Of a stretch of 64,000 nucleotides of DNA, positions 12,248 through 20,635 are shown in pieces. The notes beneath the pieces were generated by a model. The model was given only the letters and a program-made list of their open reading frames with translations. It searched no databases and was not told the DNA's origin. Every line of letters begins with the position of its first letter. The stretch's first letter is position 1. This DNA comes from Thioclava nitratireducens. Its GTDB lineage: Bacteria; Pseudomonadota; Alphaproteobacteria; Rhodobacterales; Rhodobacteraceae. The stretch spans positions 2,268,501 through 2,332,500 of the forward strand of contig NZ_CP019437.1 of assembly GCF_001940525.2 (NCBI RefSeq), given 5' to 3'. The position numbers were made by a program, and so were the translations under genes.

Positions 12248-14575
12248 ATGAAGGTCGATCTCGACGATTACGCCGCCGATCTGATCAAATCCGCGCCGGA
12301 GCTGGAGGAGACCCTCGACGGGCTCTTCCACGAGGCGGCGCGGATGATGTCGCCCGCCGGGCTGAAGGATTACATGGACGGTGCGAAGGCGATGACCTCG
12401 CTCGGCAAGGGCCCCCGCCTGCTGATCTCCTATCTCGACGAGATGCCGCAGGTCGCCAAGGAATGCGGTGAGGACGTCATTCGGGACGTGGTGGGCGCGG
12501 TGCTGAAGCTGGCCTCGATGGTGTCGGGCGAAATCCTGGTGCTGATGCTCGACACGCTGCCCGGCGCCGCCAACCGCTTCGGCGATCCGGAACTGCTGCG
12601 CGGCTATCTCGCGCTGCTGCACCGGCTGGCGGCCCGTGCGCCGCGCGGCCTGCGCCCTATGTTCGGCGTGCTGGAGGAACTGCTCGCGAAACTGACGCTC
12701 TCGGGCCTGCGCCGCTGGGTGGATTTCGGGGCCGAAGCCTATCGGCGCGACCTGCCGAAACAGGCGGATTACTTCGGGCTTGTTTCTGAAGACAGCCGCG
12801 CGGTGCTCAAACAGGAACGCCGCGGCACGCTCTTCATCGACAGCCAGCGCCGGCTGAACTTCTACCTCCGCGCCTTCTGGGCCCGCGATTTCTTCCTGCG
12901 TCCCTCTGCCGCCGATTTCGAGGGGTTCCGCCCCTTCATCGAGGACGGCGCGCTGCATCTGCCCGATGCGGTGGACGGGATCAACGGCGCCTCCGGCCTC
13001 GATCTCTACCGCGCGATGTGCGCCCATATGGCGGCCCATATCGTCTATTCCGATCACGGGCTCGGGCAGGAAGCGCTGAACCCCGCGCAGATATTCCTGA
13101 TCGGCATGATCGAGGATGCCCGCGTCGAATATTGCGCGACGCAGGCCTTTCCGGGGCTGCGCGCGATGTTCGACCGGCTGATGCCGGACACGCCGCAAGG
13201 GCAATACGAACACGAGACGATGTATCTGCTGGAAAAAGTCGCCCGCGCGCTCAACACGTCCGGCACCCGCACCGGTGATCTGGAGATCGACAATCTCGTC
13301 GAGACCTTCCACGGCGAGATCGCGGGCAATGCGCGCGAGACGATGTTCTCCTGGTCGCTGGGGGTCGAGCTGTTCAACCTGCTCGCACAGCGCCGCGCGG
13401 TGCCTTCCCTTCGCATTCTCGAATCTCTGAAAATTCCGTATCGCGATGACAACCGCTTCATCTGGTCGCTCTCGGATTACGATTGGTCGAACCAGAACGC
13501 CTATCAGCCCGCGCAGGGTCAGGTGCGCAAGCGCGTAGGCCTGATGGAATTCGTCAACGAGGTCGATGTCGAGACCGCGGGCGACGATGCGCAGGAGGTC
13601 TGGGTGCTGTCGTCAGAGCTGTTCCCCTACGAGGATGAGGGCGTCAGCTATAACGAGATGGAGGGCAAGGCCCCGATCTCCGACCCGTTCCATTACGGCG
13701 AATGGGATTACAAGGTGCAGTTGATGCGCCCGTCGTGGTCGACTGTCTACGAACACCGCCCGCCGATGGGCGACCCGGACGAGATCGACACGATCCTGAC
13801 CGCGCATCGCGGCATCCGTCACCGGATCAAGCAGATCGTGGACCGGCTGCGCCCGCAGGGCATCTCGCGCCAGCGGCGGCTGGAGGATGGCGACGAGCTG
13901 GATATCAATGCCGCCGTCGATGCGATGGTGATGCAGCGCATCGGCATGCAGCCCGACATGCGGATCACCATGCGCAACGTCATCAACCGGCGCGATCTGG
14001 CGGTCTGCATCCTGCTCGACCTGTCGGAGAGCACCAACGAGACCGTGCGCGGCTCGGACAAGACCGTGCTGGAGCTGACGCGCGAAGCCTCGGCGCTGGT
14101 GGCCTCGGCGATCGAAGGGATCGGCGACCCGTTCGCGATCCACGGCTTTTCCTCGGATGGCCGGCACGACGTGCAATATCAGCGCTTCAAGGATTTCGAG
14201 CAGAAGCTCGATTCCGAGGTCAAAGGCCGCCTTGCGGGCATGAAGGGCGGGCTCTCGACCCGCATGGGGGCCGCGATGCGCCATGCCGCCCTTCATTTGT
14301 CCCTGCGCCCGGAAGCCCATAAACTGTTGCTGATCGTCACCGATGGCGAACCGGCCGATATCGACGAGCGCGACCCGCAATATCTGCGCATGGATGCCAA
14401 GAAGGCGGTTGCGGAACTCCAGCAGATCGGCATTAACAGCTATTGTCTGACGCTGGACCCCGAAGCCGATGCCTATGTGTCGCGCATCTTCGGGACCAAT
14501 AATTACACCGTGATCGATCAGGTCGAGCGCCTGCCCGAGAAACTGCCGACCCTGTTCGCGCAACTGACGAAATGA
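12248..14575 (+). CDS. cbbO: RuBisCO activase adaptor CbbO (VWA domain)
   Basis: Adaptor that docks on RuBisCO and on the CbbQ hexamer during activation. 775 residues, the usual size. The C-terminal von Willebrand A domain (about 580-775) has an intact metal site motif DLSES near residue 593, with later TDGEPADIDE. The N-terminal half is the helical region that in studied CbbO proteins binds CbbQ. GGAG occurs just before the ATG. Also known as NorD-like in older annotation, but the cbb context decides for CbbO. Confidence 0.94.
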   Translation: MKVDLDDYAADLIKSAPELEETLDGLFHEAARMMSPAGLKDYMDGAKAMTSLGKGPRLLISYLDEMPQVAKECGEDVIRDVVGAVLKLASMVSGEILVLMLDTLPGAANRFGDPELLRGYLALLHRLAARAPRGLRPMFGVLEELLAKLTLSGLRRWVDFGAEAYRRDLPKQADYFGLVSEDSRAVLKQERRGTLFIDSQRRLNFYLRAFWARDFFLRPSAADFEGFRPFIEDGALHLPDAVDGINGASGLDLYRAMCAHMAAHIVYSDHGLGQEALNPAQIFLIGMIEDARVEYCATQAFPGLRAMFDRLMPDTPQGQYEHETMYLLEKVARALNTSGTRTGDLEIDNLVETFHGEIAGNARETMFSWSLGVELFNLLAQRRAVPSLRILESLKIPYRDDNRFIWSLSDYDWSNQNAYQPAQGQVRKRVGLMEFVNEVDVETAGDDAQEVWVLSSELFPYEDEGVSYNEMEGKAPISDPFHYGEWDYKVQLMRPSWSTVYEHRPPMGDPDEIDTILTAHRGIRHRIKQIVDRLRPQGISRQRRLEDGDELDINAAVDAMVMQRIGMQPDMRITMRNVINRRDLAVCILLDLSESTNETVRGSDKTVLELTREASALVASAIEGIGDPFAIHGFSSDGRHDVQYQRFKDFEQKLDSEVKGRLAGMKGGLSTRMGAAMRHAALHLSLRPEAHKLLLIVTDGEPADIDERDPQYLRMDAKKAVAELQQIGINSYCLTLDPEADAYVSRIFGTNNYTVIDQVERLPEKLPTLFAQLTK

Positions 14576-14593
14576 GCCGCCAAGGAGGCCCCC

Positions 14594-15295
14594 ATGAGCT
14601 TTGACCGTTCCATCAAGATCGCGCCCTCGATCCTGTCGGCCGATTTCGCCAATTTCGGCGCCGAGATCCGCGCCATCGAAGATCAGGGGGCCGATTGGGT
14701 CCATGTCGACGTGATGGACGGGCATTTCGTGCCGAACCTCACCTTCGGCCCGCCCGCCGTGAAAGCCTTCCGCCCGCATGTGAAGACCTTCATGGACGTC
14801 CACCTGATGATCGCGCCGGTCGACCCTTACATCGAGGCCTATGCCGAAGCAGGCGCCGACATGATCGTGGCGCATTGGGAGGCCGGTCCGCACCCGCATC
14901 GCACGCTGCAGGCGATCAAGGCGCAGGGCGTGAAATGCGGCATCTCGCTGAACCCCGGCACGCCCGCCAACGTGATCTCGGAACTACTAGACCTCGTCGA
15001 TATGGTTCTCGTGATGAGCGTGAATCCCGGCTTCGGCGGTCAGAAATTCATCCCCTCCAGCATCAACAAGGTCCGCCAAGTGCGCGAAATGATTGGCGGT
15101 CGGGAGATTCACATTCAGGTGGATGGCGGCGTCGATCCGACCACGGTCGGCCCGCTGGTCGAGGCTGGTGCGGATTGCTTCGTCGCGGGCTCCGCCGTCT
15201 TCAAGGGCGGCTCGGTCGATAGGCCGGAGGTGTATGGCCAGAATATGCGCGCGATCCGCGAAGCGGCGGAGGGTGCTCTCAAAGCCGCGCAGTGA
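14594..15295 (+). CDS. rpe: Ribulose-phosphate 3-epimerase
   Basis: Interconverts xylulose-5-phosphate and ribulose-5-phosphate, supplying phosphoribulokinase; the operonic form is often called CbbE. 233-residue TIM barrel. Seen: [14 protein letters not shown] at the N terminus, the metal-ligand segment [31 protein letters not shown] and the phosphate loop VDGGVDPTT followed by AGSAVF. A ribosome site AAGGAGG precedes the ATG by 6 bases. The gene ends the core Calvin cycle block. Confidence 0.95.
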   Translation: MSFDRSIKIAPSILSADFANFGAEIRAIEDQGADWVHVDVMDGHFVPNLTFGPPAVKAFRPHVKTFMDVHLMIAPVDPYIEAYAEAGADMIVAHWEAGPHPHRTLQAIKAQGVKCGISLNPGTPANVISELLDLVDMVLVMSVNPGFGGQKFIPSSINKVRQVREMIGGREIHIQVDGGVDPTTVGPLVEAGADCFVAGSAVFKGGSVDRPEVYGQNMRAIREAAEGALKAAQ

Positions 15296-15407
15296 GAAAC
15301 TGCCAAGCTGCAAGGAGATCGGTCGCGATCTCGTGATCTGACCGCTTGCCCTGCCGCTGCCTCTCGTTCATATTCGTGGAATTGAATACCAGCTAGGGAG
15401 GACTGGC

Positions 15408-16316
15408 ATGACATTCACGCGACGCACCATTCTGCGCGGAGGGCTGGCCATGGGCGCCATGACAGCCCTTCCCCGGCTCAGCTTCGCCGCCCAGACCCTC
15501 GAGATGGGGTCGGCCCGGCTCGACACGCTGTCCGATGGCAATCTCGTGCTGCCGATCGGCTTTGTGACCGACAATCCGGAGGCCAAGCCGATCCTCGAGA
15601 GCTACGGCATCACCGGAGACTCGGTCGAACCGCCCTGCAACGTCACGCTCTATCGCGACGGCACCAACACCGTGCTGTTCGACGTGGGGTCGGGCAATGA
15701 CTTCATGCCGTCGGCCGGCAAACTGATGGAAGCGATGGACGCGCTCGAAGTCGCCCCCGAGGACGTGACCCATGTCGTCTTCACCCATGGCCACCCGGAT
15801 CACCTCTGGGGCGTGCTCGACGATTTCGACGAGCCGTTCTTCGCCAACGCCGAGCACATGATGGGCAAGGACGAATTCGAATATTGGCTCAACCCGGAGA
15901 CTCTCGACACGATCGATCAGGGCCGCAAGACCTTCGCGGCAGGCGCGCTGCGTCGCCTCCAGATCCTTGAAGACCAGATTGCAACCTTTGGAGATGGCGA
16001 GGAAATCCTCCCCGGCATCTTGGCGCAGATGACGCCCGGCCACACGCCCGGTCACATGTCCTTCCACGTCAAGAACGGCGAGACGCAGGCCTTCATCGTC
16101 GGCGATGCGATCGTGAACCACTACCTCGCCTTCGCCGCGCCGGGCATGGCGGCAGGCTCCGACCAAAACCCCGATCTGGGCGCGGAGACCCGTGTCGCGT
16201 TGCTCGATCAGCTGGCGACCGACAAGCTGCCGATCATCGGCTATCACCTGCCCGAAGGCGGCCTGGGCCGGGTCGAGCGCGACGGCGACGCCTATCGCTA
16301 CGTGCCGGAGGTCTGA
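15408..16316 (+). CDS. Tat-exported MBL-fold metallohydrolase
   Basis: 302-residue metallo-beta-lactamase fold protein. The N terminus has a twin-arginine leader (TRRTILRGG, residues 4-12, then a hydrophobic stretch ending near AQT at 28-30), so it is probably folded with metal and exported to the periplasm. The metal motif HGHPDH is intact at 127-132, followed by PGHTPGH, VGDA and a final His in IIGYHLP. The substrate is not evident. It lies 112 bp after rpe, with GGGAGG before the ATG, and 2 bp before a second exported MBL protein. Confidence 0.85.
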   Translation: MTFTRRTILRGGLAMGAMTALPRLSFAAQTLEMGSARLDTLSDGNLVLPIGFVTDNPEAKPILESYGITGDSVEPPCNVTLYRDGTNTVLFDVGSGNDFMPSAGKLMEAMDALEVAPEDVTHVVFTHGHPDHLWGVLDDFDEPFFANAEHMMGKDEFEYWLNPETLDTIDQGRKTFAAGALRRLQILEDQIATFGDGEEILPGILAQMTPGHTPGHMSFHVKNGETQAFIVGDAIVNHYLAFAAPGMAAGSDQNPDLGAETRVALLDQLATDKLPIIGYHLPEGGLGRVERDGDAYRYVPEV

Positions 16317-16318
16317 GG

Positions 16319-17275
16319 GTGAAAAAACTCCTTTTGACCAGCGTCTTGGCTGGGCTTCTTCATGTGAGCCCCGTACTCGCCTCTGAAGATGTGCCGGATA
16401 TGTATCCCGGTTCGGTTCTCTACTCTAAGCCCTACGAGGTGATCCCCGGCGTCTGGACCGCGATCGGGGCCACCGCGCCGCCGACCTATGAGAATTCTGG
16501 TCATAACAACAATCTCAGCTTCATCGTCACCGGCGACGGCGTGGTCGTGGTGAATTCCGGCGCGTCCTATCAACTCGCCAAGGCGCTGCATGACGAGATC
16601 AAGGCGGTCACCGATCAGCCGGTGAAGCTGGTGATCAACGAGAACGGTCAGGGCCATTCGATGCTCGGCAACAATTACTGGATCGAACAGGGCGTGCCGG
16701 TGCTCGCCCATGTCGATGCGGCGGCCGAGTTCGAACATGACGCCGGCGGCGCCTTCGAGGCGCTCAAGAGCTACGGCAAGGAAACCGCCGAAGGCACCGA
16801 TCCGAAGCTGCCCACCGAGACTTTCGAGGACAAGCGCGTCATCGAGATGGGCGACATGACCATCGAAGTTATGCATCTGGGCCCCGCGCACAGCCCCGGC
16901 GACACGCAGGTCTGGCTGCCGGAACAGAAGTTCATGATCGCGGGCGATATCGCCTTTTCGGAACGGATGCCGCCGATCTTCTCGGGCACCTGCACGAGCT
17001 GCTGGATCGAGACCTTCGAGACCAAATTCGCGCCGCTGGAGCCTGCCTTCATCATCCCCGGTCACGGCCATCCGACGAATCTCGAGAAAGTCACGCGCGG
17101 AACGACGGGCTACCTGAAATATCTGCGCGGAAAGATCGCCGAACATCTCGACAATGGTGGCGATCTGGCCGAGGCCTACTACGTGGATCAGAGCCCCTAC
17201 AAAAACCTCGACACGTTCGAGGAACTGGCGACGAAAAACGCGGGCGTCGTCTACGAGGAAATGGAATTCGAATAG
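16319..17275 (+). CDS. Exported MBL-fold protein with altered metal-binding motif
   Basis: 318-residue MBL-fold protein with a GTG start 2 bp after the preceding gene and a Sec signal peptide (KKLLLTSVLAGLLHVSPVLA, cleavage near residue 21). Where active members have HxHxDH, this protein reads NENGQGHSMLGN at 107-118, so aligned residues are Asn, Gln, His and Ser. The later ligand positions remain: AHSPGD near 190, GDIAF near 208 and PGHGHPT near 246. It may therefore bind metal unusually or have lost hydrolase activity. Overall length recalls SoxH, but no sox genes are adjacent and that name is not claimed. Confidence 0.8.
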   Translation: MKKLLLTSVLAGLLHVSPVLASEDVPDMYPGSVLYSKPYEVIPGVWTAIGATAPPTYENSGHNNNLSFIVTGDGVVVVNSGASYQLAKALHDEIKAVTDQPVKLVINENGQGHSMLGNNYWIEQGVPVLAHVDAAAEFEHDAGGAFEALKSYGKETAEGTDPKLPTETFEDKRVIEMGDMTIEVMHLGPAHSPGDTQVWLPEQKFMIAGDIAFSERMPPIFSGTCTSCWIETFETKFAPLEPAFIIPGHGHPTNLEKVTRGTTGYLKYLRGKIAEHLDNGGDLAEAYYVDQSPYKNLDTFEELATKNAGVVYEEMEFE

Positions 17276-17283
17276 GAGGCCGC

Positions 17284-17837
17284 ATGGCTGTCACTCCCCC
17301 CGTCTGCGATTTCGGCTGGAAGGCTCCGGGCTTCACCCTGCCCGGCACCGATGGCAAGCAATACAGCTTTGACGACATCCGTGGTCCCAAGGGCACTCTC
17401 GTGATGTTCATTTGCAACCATTGCCCCTATGTCCAGTCAATCCTCGACCGCATCCTGCGCGATGCGGCGGAGTTGCAGAAGGCGGGATCGGCGTCGTTGC
17501 GATCTCGGCCAACGATGTCGACGAATATCCGCAGGACAGCTTCGAGAACATGGCCAAACTGGCCGAGGAGAAGGGCTTCCCCTTCCCCTATCTCTATGAC
17601 GAAACTCAGGCGGTCGCGAAGGCATACGGGGCCGCCTGCACCCCGGACTTCTTCGGTTTCAACGCCGAGGACGGGCTGCAATATCGCGGCCGTCTCGATG
17701 CCTCGACCAAGCAGGCCGCCGCGGTCGACGCCAAGCGAGAACTCTACGAAGGCATGATGTTGGTTGCCGAGACCGGCGAAGGCCCGCGCGACCAGATTCC
17801 GTCGATGGGCTGCTCCATCAAATGGAAATCGGCATGA
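17284..17837 (+). pseudogene. Thioredoxin-family (AhpC/TSA-like) protein, frameshifted
   Basis: Codes for a cytoplasmic thioredoxin-fold protein of about 184 residues, but in two frames. The first frame (from ATG 17284) reads through the redox motif CNHCPYV and then ELQKAG; the second continues with GIGVVAISANDVDEYPQDSF to the stop at 17837. One added G in the GGG run at 17484-17486 would join them cleanly. Either a recent pseudogene or a sequencing error; two similar lesions elsewhere in the window favour error. The gene follows the MBL genes by 8 bp and overlaps cbbZ by ATGA, so it sits inside the operon. Confidence 0.85.
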
Positions 17838-18496
17838 GCGACGCGCCTTCCGTCATCTTCGATCTCGACGGAACGCTGATCGATTCCGTGCCCGCGATCC
17901 ATGCCGTTTCGAACGCCGTTCTGACCGATATGGGCTTCGAGCCGCTCTCGCTTCCGACGGTCCGAAGCTTCGTCGGCAAGGGCGTGCCCAACCTCGTGCG
18001 CCAGTTGCTGATCACCTCGGGCGAAGACCCGGACGGGCCGCTCTTCAATCGGGTGGAGCACGCCCTCGTCGCTCGCTACGAGACCGATGTGGAGGGCAAC
18101 GTGCCCTACCCCAACGTGATCGCCGCGCTCGACCGGCTCACGGAGATGGGCTGCCGGATGGCGGTCTGCACGAACAAACCGGTCCGCCCCGCTGAAGCCG
18201 CGCTGCGCCATGTCGGTTTATGGGACTATTTCGAGCTGACGCTGGGCGGGGACTCCATGCCCACCCGCAAGCCCGAGCCGGAAATGCTGCATCATTGCCA
18301 TCGGGCCCTAGGCGGCGGACAGATGATCTATGTCGGCGACAGCGAGGTCGATGCGGAAACGGCGGCGAATGCGCAGGCCCCGTTTGCGATCTATTCCGAG
18401 GGCTATCGCAAGACGCCCTTGACCGACGTGCCCCATGACGTCGCCTTCTCGGATTGGGCGATGCTGCCCGGTCTGGTGGAGGGCTGGAAATGGTAA
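17834..18496 (+). CDS. cbbZ: Phosphoglycolate phosphatase
   Basis: HAD-superfamily phosphatase that hydrolyses 2-phosphoglycolate, the toxic product of RuBisCO oxygenation. 220 residues from MSDAPSV. Motif I is FDLDGTLID (catalytic Asp10 and Asp12), motif II is CTNK, the conserved Lys is in RKPEP and motif IV is VGDSEVD. The ATG at 17834 overlaps the upstream stop (ATGA) and has GGAAA 5 bases before it; an ATG at 17822 is the alternative. Position in the cbb operon supports CbbZ over a generic Gph. Confidence 0.9.
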   Translation: MSDAPSVIFDLDGTLIDSVPAIHAVSNAVLTDMGFEPLSLPTVRSFVGKGVPNLVRQLLITSGEDPDGPLFNRVEHALVARYETDVEGNVPYPNVIAALDRLTEMGCRMAVCTNKPVRPAEAALRHVGLWDYFELTLGGDSMPTRKPEPEMLHHCHRALGGGQMIYVGDSEVDAETAANAQAPFAIYSEGYRKTPLTDVPHDVAFSDWAMLPGLVEGWKW

Positions 18497-19191
18497 GCGC
18501 GCTGATCTTCGACGTCGACGGAACGCTGGCCGAAACCGAAGAAGCCCATCGCCGTGCCTTCAACGAGACCTTTGCCGCACGGCGCGTGGACTGGAACTGG
18601 TCGCAGGAGACCTATCGCGAACTGCTGAAAACCGCCGGCGGCAAGGAGCGCATGGCGCGCCACCGCGAGGTCATGGGCTTCGGCCCGACCGACGACGAGA
18701 TCGCCATGCTGCACGAGATCAAGACCCGCCGCTATGTCGAGATCATCACCGGCGGGCAGGTCCCGCTGCGCCCGGGCGTGGCGCGGCTGATCGCAAATGC
18801 GCGTGCCGCCGGGATGAAGCTCGCCATCGCCACGACGACGAACCGTCCCAATGTCGATGCGCTGATCCGCGCGCAGCTGGGTGCCGACCCCGATCACCTG
18901 TTCGATGCGATCGCGGCAGGCGACGAGGTCGCCGCCAAGAAACCCGCGCCCGACGTGTTCGAACTCGCGCTGAACCGGCTGCATCTGCCGCCCGAGGCCT
19001 GCATCGCCTTCGAGGATAGCGAGGTGGGCCTGCGCTCTGCGCAAGCGGCCGGGCTGCGCGTGGTCGTGACGCCCTCGGCCTATACCGATGGCGGCGATTT
19101 CTCGAGCGCGGAGTGGGTGCTCCCCGATCTCTCGTACCCCTTACCGCCCGAGATCACGGAAGGGCTGGGACAGAGTGCCGCAATTTCATAA
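18490..19191 (+). CDS. cbbY: CbbY-type HAD phosphatase (xylulose-1,5-bisphosphate phosphatase)
   Basis: HAD hydrolase of 233 residues with motif I FDVDGTLAETE, ATTTN, the Lys in AAKKPAPD and FEDSEVGLRSA. Characterised CbbY proteins hydrolyse xylulose-1,5-bisphosphate, a misfire product that inhibits RuBisCO. Its start at 18490 overlaps the cbbZ stop by 7 bases, so translation is probably coupled. With CbbQ/CbbO and CbbZ it completes a set for keeping RuBisCO free of inhibitors. HADs cross-match easily; the context carries the specific name. Confidence 0.88.
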   Translation: MVSALIFDVDGTLAETEEAHRRAFNETFAARRVDWNWSQETYRELLKTAGGKERMARHREVMGFGPTDDEIAMLHEIKTRRYVEIITGGQVPLRPGVARLIANARAAGMKLAIATTTNRPNVDALIRAQLGADPDHLFDAIAAGDEVAAKKPAPDVFELALNRLHLPPEACIAFEDSEVGLRSAQAAGLRVVVTPSAYTDGGDFSSAEWVLPDLSYPLPPEITEGLGQSAAIS

Positions 19192-19236
19192 GATCGGACT
19201 CGGCTACATATGCTGGGCAGGTTAACGGAGGCCGCC

Positions 19237-20103
19237 ATGATCAAACCGGACGTCAAAGCTTTTTTCGACACCGCGACTTTCACCGTCTCCTATGTGGTGA
19301 AAGATCCCGGCAGCAAAGCCTGCGCCGTTGTCGATAGCGTGCTCGATTTCGACTATTCCTCGGGCCGGACGGATACCAAATCCGCCGACGAGGTGATCGC
19401 CTATGTGCAGGAGAACGGGCTTGAGGTGGAGTGGATCCTCGAGAGTCACGTCCATGCCGACCACCTTTCCGCCGCGCCCTACATTCAGGAGCGCGTCGGC
19501 GGCAAGATCGGCATCGGCGACCGCATTCAGGTCGTGCAGGACACCTTCGGCAAGATCTTCAACGAAGGCACCGAATTCCAGCGCGACGGTTCGCAGTTCG
19601 ACAGGCTCTTCAAGGAAGGCGACACTTTCAGCGTCGGCGCGCTGGAGGGTCGCGTTCTGCACACGCCGGGCCATACGCCCGCTTGCCTTACCTACGTCAT
19701 CGGCGATGCGGCCTTCGTGGGCGATACGCTCTTCATGCCCGATTTCGGCACCGCGCGCTGCGACTTCCCCGGCGGCTCGGCGGAGACGCTCTACGCCTCG
19801 ATCCAGAAAATCTTGTCGCTGCCCGACGAGACCCGCATTTTCGTGGGCCACGACTACAAGGCACCGGGCCGCGACGAATTTGCGTGGGAGACGAGCGTGG
19901 CCGAGGAAAAGGCCCGCAACATCCATATCGGCGGCGGCAAGTCCGAGGCCGAATTCGTCAAGATGCGCACCGAGCGCGATGCGACTCTGGCGATGCCGAA
20001 GCTCATCATCCCGTCGCTTCAGGTAAACATGCGCGCGGGCCAGATGCCGCCGAAGGACGAGGACGGCAAGACCTACCTCAAAGTCCCGGTCAACGGGCTC
20101 TGA
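19237..20103 (+). CDS. MBL-fold persulfide dioxygenase-like protein (ETHE1/Blh type)
   Basis: 288-residue MBL-fold protein resembling the ETHE1/Blh persulfide dioxygenases, which oxidise glutathione persulfide to sulfite. Seen: HVHADH at 71-76, TPGHTPACLTYVIGD, FVGDTLFMPDFGTARCDFPGG and VGHDYKAPGRD, all features of that clade. No export signal, so cytoplasmic. The ATG at 19237 with GGAGG 6 bases upstream is preferred over an upstream in-frame ATG at 19210. The next gene encodes the DUF442-type domain that is often fused to or beside Blh. Regulation by a BigR-type repressor is not seen here. Confidence 0.85.
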   Translation: MIKPDVKAFFDTATFTVSYVVKDPGSKACAVVDSVLDFDYSSGRTDTKSADEVIAYVQENGLEVEWILESHVHADHLSAAPYIQERVGGKIGIGDRIQVVQDTFGKIFNEGTEFQRDGSQFDRLFKEGDTFSVGALEGRVLHTPGHTPACLTYVIGDAAFVGDTLFMPDFGTARCDFPGGSAETLYASIQKILSLPDETRIFVGHDYKAPGRDEFAWETSVAEEKARNIHIGGGKSEAEFVKMRTERDATLAMPKLIIPSLQVNMRAGQMPPKDEDGKTYLKVPVNGL

Positions 20104-20114
20104 GACGATAAACC

Positions 20115-20141
20115 GAGAGGGCGGGAAACCCCGCCCATCTC
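20115..20141 (+). promoter_or_regulatory. Strong hairpin between the persulfide dioxygenase-like and DUF442 genes
   Basis: GGGCGGG (20119-20125) pairs with CCCGCCC (20130-20136) around AAAC. The stem extends outward through GAGA and TCTC with one bulged A. There is no T-run after it, so it is probably an RNA-processing or stability element and not a terminator. It resembles the hairpin between rpsB and tsf. Confidence 0.6.
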
Positions 20142-20171
20142 CACCTAGAAGGCAGGATAACAGGACAGATC

Positions 20172-20612
20172 ATGGAATTGCGCAAACTTTCCGACGAGTT
20201 CTCCGTCGCCCCGCAGATCGAACCCGAAGACGTGCCGAAGCTTGCCGAGATCGGCTTTCGCACGCTGATCATCAATCGTCCCGACGAGGAGATCGAGGAC
20301 GCAGATCAGCGCTCGGACGCGATCGCCGCGCTTTGCACGACGCATGGCCTCACGCCTTACTACCTGCCCTACTATCCCGGCGAACTGAGCCTCGAACTGG
20401 TCGACAATTTCGCGACGATCATGGACGCGGCAGAGAAACCCGCCTTGGGCTATTGCCGTTCGGGCACGCGCTCGTCGCATCTGTGGGGCGTCAGCCAGGC
20501 GGGCGAGATGGAAATCGACAAGATCGTCGCGACCGCCGCCGAAGCGGGCTATGACCATTCCACGCTGGTGCCGGTGATGCAGTATTACGCCAGCCGCCGC
20601 GATCAGGCCTGA
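20172..20612 (+). CDS. TIGR01244/DUF442-family sulfur transferase or phosphatase
   Basis: 146-residue protein with the fold of cysteine phosphatases. The active loop is CRSGTRSS near residues 96-103, with the nucleophilic cysteine present. Members are annotated as beta-lactamase hydrolase-like phosphatases or as sulfurtransferases; next to a persulfide dioxygenase, a role in moving sulfane sulfur is more likely than protein dephosphorylation. The ATG at 20172 follows AGGACAG. It lies 68 bp after the upstream gene and 23 bp before the SulP gene. Confidence 0.8.
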   Translation: MELRKLSDEFSVAPQIEPEDVPKLAEIGFRTLIINRPDEEIEDADQRSDAIAALCTTHGLTPYYLPYYPGELSLELVDNFATIMDAAEKPALGYCRSGTRSSHLWGVSQAGEMEIDKIVATAAEAGYDHSTLVPVMQYYASRRDQA

Positions 20613-20635
20613 TCCAGCCCTTTCGCGACGTGCCA

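Noticed and set aside
9404..15295. Carboxysome genes with form IA RuBisCO
   Set aside because: No csoS or shell-protein genes; the genes after cbbS are cbbQ, cbbO and rpe.
16319..17837. A sox gene cluster (soxH plus thioredoxin)
   Set aside because: Length and export of the MBL protein recall SoxH, but soxXYZABCD genes are absent and the zinc motif does not match, so the name was not used.
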